Of a stretch of 11,987 nucleotides of DNA, positions 6,444 to 11,987 are shown one piece after another (position 1 is the first letter of the stretch; every line of letters begins with the position of its first letter). This stretch comes from Gammaproteobacteria bacterium (GTDB lineage Bacteria; Pseudomonadota; Gammaproteobacteria; HK1): positions 1 through 11,987 of the forward strand of contig JAJECB010000497.1 in the NCBI GenBank assembly GCA_022822245.1, in the 5' to 3' direction. The notes below the pieces were generated by a model, which saw only the letters and a program-made list of their open reading frames with translations, did not search any database and was not told the origin of the DNA. The translations under genes and the position numbers were made by a program.

Positions 6444-8023
6444 CCGCGAACGAGATCATGGTGGTGGTGATGTTCCTCGGGGTGAGCGCCTCGCTCCTGG
6501 TCGGCTTCCCGGTGGCGTTCAGCCTCGCGGGCGCATCCCTGCTCTTCGGGCTCGCGGGCTACGCCTTCGACCTCTTCTCCCCGTCGTTCTTCGGCTTCTT
6601 TCCCAACCGCATCTTCGGGGTGATGACCAACGAGGTGCTCATCGCGGTGCCGCTCTTCGTCTACATGGGGGTGATGCTCGAGCGCTCGAAGGTCGCGGAG
6701 GAGCTGCTCGACACCATGGGGATGCTGTTCGGAACCCTGCGCGGCGGGCTCGGGATCTCCGTATGCGTGGTCGGGGCTCTGCTCGCCGCATCCACCGGCA
6801 TCGTGGGCGCGACGGTGGTGACGATGGGGCTCCTGTCGCTGCCGACCATGCTTCGCCGCGGCTACGACGCGCGGCTCGCCTGCGGGACCATCTCCGCCTC
6901 CGGAACGCTCGGCCAGATCATCCCGCCGTCGATCGTGCTGGTGGTCCTCGGCGACCAGATCTCGAACGCCTACCAGGAGGCGCAGCGCGAGCTCGGCAAC
7001 TTCGCGCCCGAGCCCGTCTCCGTCGGGGACCTCTTCGCGGGCGCCCTCATTCCGGGCCTCGCCCTCGTCGGACTCTACATCCTGTGGATCATCATCGTGT
7101 CGTTCGTGAAACCGGAGGCCGCGCCCCCCGTGCCGCGCTCCGAGCTCGGCGACGACGTCCATCTCGTCCGCCGGGTGGCCCACGCCCTGGTCGCCCCCAT
7201 CGTGCTGATCGTGGCCGTCCTCGGGTCGATCCTGGGCGGGGTGGCGACGCCCACCGAAGCGGCCGGGGTGGGCGCGATCGGCGCGACCCTGCTCGGCGGG
7301 CACCGCCAGCGCCCGGACCGGCCGCTGCCCATCTACGTCGCCGCGCTCTCCCTGGTGCTCGTGGTCTTCCTCACCGCCACGGTCGACATGCGGGTCGCGC
7401 GGACCGAGATCAGCGCCGCGGAGTGGGTGGCGATCGTGGTCGCGTTCGCCGGATGCGTCGGGATCGCGTGGGGGGTGCTGACGAGCCTCGCGCGGGTGTA
7501 CCGGGACGGGACCCTGGTCGAGGTGAACCGTGCCACGGTGCGAATCAGCGCGATGGTGTTCGGCATCGTGATCGGCGCGCAGATGTTCTCCCTCGTCTTC
7601 CGGGGTTTCGGCGGAGACGACCTGGTGCACGAGTTCCTGACCGGACTGCCGGGCGGCGTGTTCGGAGCCATGCTGGTCGTCATGCTGCTCATGTTCCTGA
7701 TGGGGTTCTTTCTCGACTTCATCGAGATCACGTTCGTGGTGGTGCCCATCGTCGCCCCGGTGCTGCTGCTGCTCGGCCTCAACCCGGTGTGGCTCGGGAT
7801 CATGATCGCGGTGAACCTGCAGACCTCCTTCCTGACCCCTCCGTTCGGGTTCGCCCTGTTCTACCTGCGCGGGGTGGCGCCGCCGGAGGTGACGACGGCG
7901 GCCATCTACCGGGGCATCATCCCCTTCGTTGCGATCCAGCTCGTCGCCCTCATCATCATCGCGACGTTCCCGGGACTCGCGACCTGGCTTCCGGGGATCA
8001 TCTACGGGGCGAGCTGGGACTGA
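6440..8023 (+). CDS. dctM: TRAP transporter large permease subunit DctM, enlarged form
   Basis: DctM is the cation-coupled transport channel of the TRAP system. The GTG at 6440 overlaps the dctQ stop (GTGA) and has AAGGAG 8 bases upstream; the protein has 527 residues. Conserved DctM segments are LVGFPVAFSLAGASLLFG near the N-terminus, VGATVVTMGLLSLPTM, GTLGQIIPPSIVLVVLG, ATPTEAAGVGA, FLDFIEITFVVVPIVAPV and NLQTSFLTPPFGFALFYLRG. Classical DctM proteins have about 425-430 residues. The extra length lies mostly at about 286-367, between the TPTEAAG helix and the next conserved helix. It carries two further hydrophobic stretches (LPIYVAALSLVLVVFLTA and EWVAIVVAFAGCVGIAW) and a charged linker. 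Enlarged DctM proteins occur with TakP-like binding proteins. No frameshift is seen. Confidence 0.92.
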   Translation: MTANEIMVVVMFLGVSASLLVGFPVAFSLAGASLLFGLAGYAFDLFSPSFFGFFPNRIFGVMTNEVLIAVPLFVYMGVMLERSKVAEELLDTMGMLFGTLRGGLGISVCVVGALLAASTGIVGATVVTMGLLSLPTMLRRGYDARLACGTISASGTLGQIIPPSIVLVVLGDQISNAYQEAQRELGNFAPEPVSVGDLFAGALIPGLALVGLYILWIIIVSFVKPEAAPPVPRSELGDDVHLVRRVAHALVAPIVLIVAVLGSILGGVATPTEAAGVGAIGATLLGGHRQRPDRPLPIYVAALSLVLVVFLTATVDMRVARTEISAAEWVAIVVAFAGCVGIAWGVLTSLARVYRDGTLVEVNRATVRISAMVFGIVIGAQMFSLVFRGFGGDDLVHEFLTGLPGGVFGAMLVVMLLMFLMGFFLDFIEITFVVVPIVAPVLLLLGLNPVWLGIMIAVNLQTSFLTPPFGFALFYLRGVAPPEVTTAAIYRGIIPFVAIQLVALIIIATFPGLATWLPGIIYGASWD

Positions 8024-8129
8024 GGCACCGCCCTCGCGGCGAGAGGCGGCGAAGTCGGCGAGGCGGATCCGGGGCATCGGCGCCCGCCTCGCGTCCGAGA
8101 CTCTCCGGCACGCAACGGAGGACGCGACG

Positions 8130-9371
8130 ATGGCCACCATTCTCTTCGCCAACGCGAGCGTCCTCGACGGGCAGTCGAAGGAGCGCCGCGAGGGGCACCA
8201 CGTGCTCGTCGAGGGGGAGCGGATCAAGGAGGTCTCGGACCGGCCGCTCGCGACGGACACCGCGGACCGGAGGATCGACCTCGCCGGCCGGACCCTCCTG
8301 CCGGGCCTCATCGACGCGCACGTGCACGTCAAGGCGACCCACCTCGACCTCTCCGCCATCAACGACGTGCCGATCACCTACATGACCGCGAACGCCGGCG
8401 AGCTCATGCGGGCGATGCTGATGCGGGGCTTCACCTCCGTCCGGGACGCGGGCGGCGCCGACCGCGGGATGGCGGACGCGGTGGAGGACGGCCTCCTCGT
8501 CGGGCCCCGCCTCTTCGTCTCCGGCCTCGCCCTCACCCAGACCGGCGGGCACGCCGACTTCCGGCCCCGGACCGCGACCTCGAACGTCATCACCTGCGCC
8601 TGCCAGGCCTCGACGGAGCAGCTAGGCCGCATCGCGGACGGCATCGACGAGTGCCGGCGGGCGGCCCGGGACGAGCTTCGCAAGGGCGCGCACCAGATCA
8701 AGATCATGGCCGGGGGCGGGGTGGCGTCGCCGACCGACCCGATCTGGAACACCCAGTACTCGGCGGGCGAGATCCGGGCCATCTGCGAGGAGGCGGAAGC
8801 GTGGCGGACCTACGTGCTCGCCCACGCCTACATCCCGAAGGCGATCATCCGCGCGGTCGAGAACGGGGTGCGGACCATCGAGCACGGCAACCTGCTGGAC
8901 GCCGAAGCCGCGAAGGTGATGGCGGAGCACGGCGCGTACCTCGTCCCGACCAGCGTCACCTACCAGGCGCTCCGCGACCACGGGCGCGAGTTCGGGTTCC
9001 CCGAGGCGTCGATGCGGAAGCTCGGCGACGTGCTCGAGGTCGGCATGCGGGCGATCGAGACCGCGCGCGACGCGGGCGTCCGGATCGGGCACGGTTCGGA
9101 CCTCCTCGGCGAGTGTCAGGTCTACCAGTCGGACGAGTTCGCCATCAAGGCCGAGGTCCTCGGAAACCACGAGGCGATACGCCAGGCGACGGAGGTCAAC
9201 GCGGAGATCCTGAACATGGAAGGCGAGCTCGGGGTCGTGCGGGCGGGGGCGCTCGCCGATCTCGTCGTCGTCGATGGCGATCCGCTCGCGGACATCGGCC
9301 TCCTCGCCGGCCAGGGCGCGCACATGCCGGCGATCATGAAGGGCGGCCGCTTCTTCAAGGACCTCCTGTAG
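8130..9371 (+). CDS. Metal-dependent amidohydrolase (imidazolonepropionase / Xaa-Pro dipeptidase-like)
   Basis: The 413-residue protein belongs to the amidohydrolase superfamily. GGAGGA (8117-8122) lies 7 bases before the ATG at 8130. A small beta-sandwich formed by the termini (about 1-55 and 355-413) surrounds a TIM barrel. Metal ligands are visible: H64-x-H66 in DAHVHV, K191 in QIKIMAGGG (the probable carboxylated lysine), H232 in LAHAY, H252 in IEHGN and the catalytic D324 in IGHGSDLLG. The C-terminus has the usual ADLVVVDGDPL. There is no signal peptide, so it acts in the cytoplasm. The closest described group is the Met_dep_hydrolase_A set, whose tested members cleave N-acylated or prolyl dipeptides and some carbamates. 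It follows dctM after 106 bp on the same strand and probably acts on what the transporter imports; that link is inference. Confidence 0.91.
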   Translation: MATILFANASVLDGQSKERREGHHVLVEGERIKEVSDRPLATDTADRRIDLAGRTLLPGLIDAHVHVKATHLDLSAINDVPITYMTANAGELMRAMLMRGFTSVRDAGGADRGMADAVEDGLLVGPRLFVSGLALTQTGGHADFRPRTATSNVITCACQASTEQLGRIADGIDECRRAARDELRKGAHQIKIMAGGGVASPTDPIWNTQYSAGEIRAICEEAEAWRTYVLAHAYIPKAIIRAVENGVRTIEHGNLLDAEAAKVMAEHGAYLVPTSVTYQALRDHGREFGFPEASMRKLGDVLEVGMRAIETARDAGVRIGHGSDLLGECQVYQSDEFAIKAEVLGNHEAIRQATEVNAEILNMEGELGVVRAGALADLVVVDGDPLADIGLLAGQGAHMPAIMKGGRFFKDLL

Positions 9372-9701
9372 GCGCGTCTCAGGGGCCGGCCGATGTCCGT
9401 CCACAGTCCCGCCCGGACGAAACACGAAAACAGACTGGCCCCCGAAACAGATGGCGCAACAAGGGCGCATTCGCAATTGAACTGCTGACCATGGAGTCGC
9501 CCGCCCCGGCACATCGTCCCGGAGGGCGGGGAATGGCCACACGTTTGGCGTATTGATATCCCGGTTGCCGCGAGAGCCAACCGATCAGAATGGCTTGCGG
9601 CTGTCTGGTACGGCCCTCCGTGAATTCGGGCGCGGTAAGCCACGGATCCGAACACCATAGCCTGTCGACCGGGCCTGAGCCACAATCGCCGGCGCTGCCT
9701 C
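9372..9701. other. Gene-free stretch after the amidohydrolase, left edge of mobile debris
   Basis: I see no supportable gene here on either strand. Base composition becomes more mixed than in the operon, with AT-richer runs around 9420-9480 and 9540-9565. A stem-loop at 9500-9530 (CCCGCCC with GGGCGGG, 17-base loop) has no T-tract. No tRNA or obvious attachment core is visible. It may contain unrecognisable remains of the integrase 5' region. Confidence 0.4.
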
Positions 9702-10292
9702 GAGCGCGATGCCGTCGACGGGCTCGGCGTTGCAGAACTGGGCGGCGCCGGCCGCGGACGAGGGTCACGCTCGGCAAACCCGAAGCGGTCAAGGGCGACC
9801 AAGCGCGCGCCGCCGCACTCGCCTTCCTCGCGCGAGAGAAGGGCGGTGGGAGTCCCGTCCCCCTTCCCGCTTCCGGCCCGACGCTGAGGAAGCTCGCAGC
9901 CGAATACGTCGACAGAGCGCCGCTCACCATCGTGGAAGCCGTCCACGGTGAAGGCGACCGAGACCTACCTCAACAGCGCCATCCTGCCCGCTCTCGGCCA
10001 TCTGCGTGTTGGCTCGGTCGTGCGCGCCGACATCGCCCGCTTCTTCCACGAACAAGGACGCAGAAAGCCGGGCGGCGCGAACCGCAGTCATGACATACCG
10101 CGCAACATGTTCGACTGCGCCATCGCGTGCGGCCATCGTCCCGAAGCCGCCGGGAACCCATGCAAGGGAATCGTCCGCTATCGCCGTCTTCCGCGCGGGC
10201 GGTTGCTCGGTGCGGACGATCTGGCGAGGCTCGGCGGGGTCCTGCACCTGCGCGAGGGCGAGAACCCGATTTGCGTTGCGACGGTGCGTCTG
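9702..10292 (+). pseudogene. Tyrosine recombinase / phage-type integrase, frameshifted and C-terminally truncated
   Basis: Pieces of one integrase read in two frames. RVTLGKPEAVKGDQARAAA and KLAAEYVDR (about 9767-9916) lie in one frame and correspond to the end of the N-terminal DNA-binding domain and the start of the core-binding domain. From about 9933 the other frame continues WKPSTVKATETYLN, AILPALGHLRVG, VRADIARFFHEQG, RNMFDCAIACGHRPE and GNPCKGIVRYRRLPRGRLLGADDLARLG. A shift of one base is needed between about 9916 and 9933. A possible earlier piece, ERDAVDGLGV (from 9702), needs another shift. The frame breaks off after CVATVRL (10292), just where families continue LLTGCR with the first catalytic arginine. 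The whole catalytic domain, with its Arg, His-x-x-Arg and Tyr residues, is missing. The gene cannot make an active recombinase. Confidence 0.82.
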
Positions 10293-10308
10293 CGAGCCCC
10301 GTTCGAGT

Positions 10309-10441
10309 GGACGTGACGAACCCTTCGGTCATGTCCAGTGCTGTTTCGAACGCGGCGGCCGGCACGGTCAGCGAGCCGGACCAGCACGTCCGGGAGCGTG
10401 AGCCGCCCTCGAACGGAGAAGGGGAGGGCGGTCCCCTGACG
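10309..10441 (-). pseudogene. IS5-family transposase, N-terminal fragment with frameshift
   Basis: On the minus strand one frame gives VRGRLTLPDVLVRLA (to about 10370). A frame one base away continues LTVPAAAFETALDMTEGFVTS (10371-10309, given here as adjoining pieces). Together these fit the N-terminal region of IS5-type transposases: a RGR-x-x-x-Y-x-D start, then LTL, then F-x-x-A/P-L-R-x-T-E/T-GFV-x-S. The fragment stops at the point where the truncated integrase begins on the other strand, so the junction at about 10293-10308 is a rearrangement scar. The catalytic DDE domain is absent. The match rests on remembered family patterns, so I am moderately confident. Confidence 0.55.
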
Positions 10442-10478
10442 GAGGATCCGCAAAGCCGCGACGCGTGCGCAGGCGGTC

Positions 10479-10600
10479 CATTCTTTACTTTGAATCAAAG
10501 AGCCTTTGTGGCATTTTGATTACGATAGGCAATACTACAAAGAGATCCGGCTCGCCGGCTCCTTGGTCTGCAGTACATCACAAACGAACGTTTACGACAC
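10479..10600 (+). promoter_or_regulatory. AT-richer region before the serine recombinase, possible promoter and res-type site
   Basis: This 122-bp segment is clearly richer in A and T than its surroundings. It contains a 13-bp inverted repeat CTTTG-AAT-CAAAG (10488-10500) and a second pair CTTTGT (10504-10509) / ACAAAG (10537-10542), so the same CTTTG/CAAAG half-site occurs four times in 55 bases. Small serine recombinases typically bind paired inverted half-sites in the region just upstream of their own gene and repress themselves from there. No convincing -35/-10 pair or ribosome binding site is seen. The function is inference. Confidence 0.45.
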
Positions 10601-11215
10601 ATGCTAATTGGTTACGCACGCGTCTCGAAGGCCGATGGCTCCCAGAGCCTCGACCTCCAGCGCGACGCGCTTATCGCGGCGGGCGTCGCGCCGGAGGCGA
10701 TCTACGAGGACGAGGCCTCGGGCAAGCGCGACAGCCGCCCCGGGCTCGACGCGTGCCTCAAGGCGCTTCGCGCGGAAGATACGCTCGTCGTCTGGAAGCT
10801 CGATCGCCTCGGACGTGACCTCCGCCACCTGGTGAACGTCGTGCAGGAGCTCGCGGACCGGGAGGTCGGGTTTCGGGTACTGGCAGGGCAGGGCGCGCAA
10901 GTCGACACCACCACTCCAGCGGGTCGGCTCGTCTTCGGCATCTTCGCGGCGCTCGCCGAGTTCGAGCGCGAGCTCATCCGCGAACGCACCGTCGCCGGCC
11001 TCGCCGCCGCCCGCGCTCGGGGTAGGAGGGGAGGGCGGAAGTTCGCCCTGTCCAAGGCCCAGGTCCGACTTGCTCAGGCCGCGATGAAGAACCGCGACAC
11101 ATCTGTTTCCGAGCTGGCTGCGGAGCTTGGCGTCAAGCCCGTCACCTTGTACCGGTACGTCGGACCGACCGGCGAACTGCGCGAGAATGCGAAGCGGGTT
11201 CTTGGCACTGGATGA
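10601..11215 (+). CDS. Serine recombinase / resolvase-invertase family, small form
   Basis: The protein has 204 residues, a usual length for Tn3-type resolvases and invertases. It begins with the canonical MLIGYARVSKADGS, with the nucleophile S9 and R7. The catalytic arginines are R46 (in GKRDSRPGL) and R69/R72 (in WKLDRLGRDL). The long E-helix runs through FGIFAALAEFERELIRERT. A C-terminal helix-turn-helix (about 165-190) contains SVSELAAELGVKPVTLYRY. All catalytic positions are present, so the enzyme is probably active, by a double-strand cut with a phosphoserine link. No Shine-Dalgarno sequence is seen before the ATG, but the start is fixed by family alignment. It sits among broken mobile elements with no intact transposase in view, so it may be an orphan resolvase of a lost transposon or plasmid. 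Confidence 0.92.
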   Translation: MLIGYARVSKADGSQSLDLQRDALIAAGVAPEAIYEDEASGKRDSRPGLDACLKALRAEDTLVVWKLDRLGRDLRHLVNVVQELADREVGFRVLAGQGAQVDTTTPAGRLVFGIFAALAEFERELIRERTVAGLAAARARGRRGGRKFALSKAQVRLAQAAMKNRDTSVSELAAELGVKPVTLYRYVGPTGELRENAKRVLGTG

Positions 11216-11496
11216 GGTTCCGCGGTTCCGCTTCGGTCGATGCGTTTGCGCTGGCGCTTCTCTCCGCCATCTCAGCCGCATTCTTTTGAAGCGTCCAGAT
11301 GTCTGGCGACGCGACGCACAAGTCGTCTCCGCAAGGACCGGCTGAAACGACTTGCCTACCGAACCTCTCGCCACGACTGCCCAGCTTCTACTCTCAATCC
11401 ATCGGCGTGGAGCCCTTCCTCGGCCAGCGTACGGTTCCAACTTCGAGCGGCGCCGCGGGCGGCGGCGCTCGCGCTGCACCTCGGCCTCGCCCATGA
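11216..11496 (-). other. Spacer after the resolvase with a possible helix-turn-helix remnant on the minus strand
   Basis: No intact gene is visible. Reading leftwards from an ATG at 11492-11494, the minus strand gives RRRSKLEPYAG and, 20 residues after the first serine, SWAVVARG. This spacing resembles short DNA-binding proteins of the form SKLEPYA...G-x-SW-x-x-IA found on plasmids and next to recombinases, but the linking part does not match and the rest of the frame runs as an antisense shadow of the resolvase. It is at most a degraded remnant. On the plus strand a 25-codon frame (11212-11289) overlaps the resolvase stop by ATGA and is unsupported otherwise. Confidence 0.25.
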
Positions 11497-11987
11497 AAGC
11501 TACCGGGGCGCCCCGTCGAATGGTCGTGCCTGGACCGGGGGATGCTGACGAGCGCGCGCATCGACGAGGAGCTCCGCCCGGTCGAGGGGCTGGACTGGGT
11601 CTCGGCGCTCCGCAGCAACGAGATCGCCCGGCTGGCGCGCGACCGGGGGCCGCTGCAGCCGTCGCTGTTCGACACGCGCGACCTGGCCGAGATCCGCCAC
11701 CCGGACTTCCCCGGCGAGCGCCTGCTCGCCTGCCTCAACCCGCTGCTGCGCGACGAGCGCCGGCGCCGGCGCGAGGCGTTGCTGGCGGCCACCGAGGCGG
11801 ACCTGGAGAAGATCGTGCGCGAGGCCGCGCGGCGCGCCCGCACGCCCCTGACGCCGGCGGCGATCGGCCAGAAGGTCGGCCGGGTGCTGGGGCGGCACAA
11901 GATGGGCAAGCACTTCGGCTGGGAGGTCACGGACGGCGGCCGGCTGCGCTACTGGCGCGACACCGGGCGGGTCGACGCCGAGGCGCG
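11497..11987 (+). pseudogene. IS1634-type (IS4-like DDE) transposase fragment, 5' truncated and running off the window
   Basis: An open frame runs from just after a stop (11494-11496) to the window end, 163 codons. From about 11533 it matches the middle of IS1634-type transposases: LDRGMLTSARID, which carries the second catalytic aspartate of the DDE triad, then DWVSALRSNEIARL, QPSLFDTRDLAEI, HPDFPGERLLACLNP, EALLAATEADLEKI, IGQKVGRVLGRHKMGKHF. Full-length members have about 500-600 residues and this aspartate lies near the middle, so the N-terminal half with the first aspartate is missing. Only about a dozen codons precede the match before a stop codon, so the loss is a truncation and not a start choice. 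The catalytic glutamate would be to the right of the window. The family name is from pattern memory. Confidence 0.78.

Noticed and set aside
6350..8377. 675-codon open frame on the minus strand, antisense to dctM
   Set aside because: Its composition is extremely rich in His, Asp, Glu and Arg, typical of the reverse frame of a membrane protein in GC-rich DNA, and dctM on the plus strand is certain.
11212..11289. 25-codon hydrophobic frame overlapping the resolvase stop as ATGA
   Set aside because: The coupling geometry is suggestive, but the peptide has no recognisable family and short frames are frequent; there is not enough support to call a gene.
1..11987. CRISPR array, rRNA, toxin-antitoxin or restriction-modification genes
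   Set aside because: I looked for regularly spaced repeats, rRNA-like sequence and typical defence motifs on both strands and found none.

Overview
The window is very GC-rich and densely coded, with strong G/C preference at third codon positions. The order nadD-rsfS-rlmH, a YhdE-type Maf protein and a TRAP transporter with a Tat-exported binding protein point to a proteobacterium. I lean to Gammaproteobacteria, but Alphaproteobacteria cannot be excluded from this sequence alone.

Left part (1-4196), housekeeping plus a small accessory pair. The 3' end of nadD overlaps rsfS, and rlmH follows after a 271-bp spacer. Next come a 2-oxoglutarate/Fe(II) oxygenase of the isopenicillin N synthase-like group (minus strand) and, divergent from it, a binding-protein-like gene with no signal peptide. 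A perfect 20-bp palindrome lies in their shared upstream region. maf is on the minus strand, convergent with the binding-protein gene.

Middle part (4197-9371), an uptake and hydrolysis operon. Between maf and the operon lies an imperfect palindromic element of about 191 bp, and a plausible sigma70 promoter sits just outside its right arm. Then dctP, dctQ and dctM (a complete tripartite TRAP transporter) and a metal-dependent amidohydrolase all read in the same direction. A perfect 42-bp palindrome separates the binding-protein gene from the membrane genes and could set their relative expression. The layout suggests that a compound is captured in the periplasm, imported with a cation gradient and hydrolysed by the amidohydrolase. 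The substrate cannot be read from the sequence.

Right part (9372-11987), a graveyard of mobile DNA. In order it holds a truncated, frameshifted tyrosine-recombinase gene with no catalytic domain, an antisense fragment of an IS5-family transposase, an AT-richer control region, an intact small serine recombinase, a tentative helix-turn-helix remnant, and the middle part of an IS1634-type transposase that runs off the window. Only the serine recombinase looks functional.

I found no convincing new defence or biosynthetic system. The most interesting items are the two palindromic elements around dctP, the TRAP-amidohydrolase pairing with an enlarged DctM, and the layered mobile-element debris.
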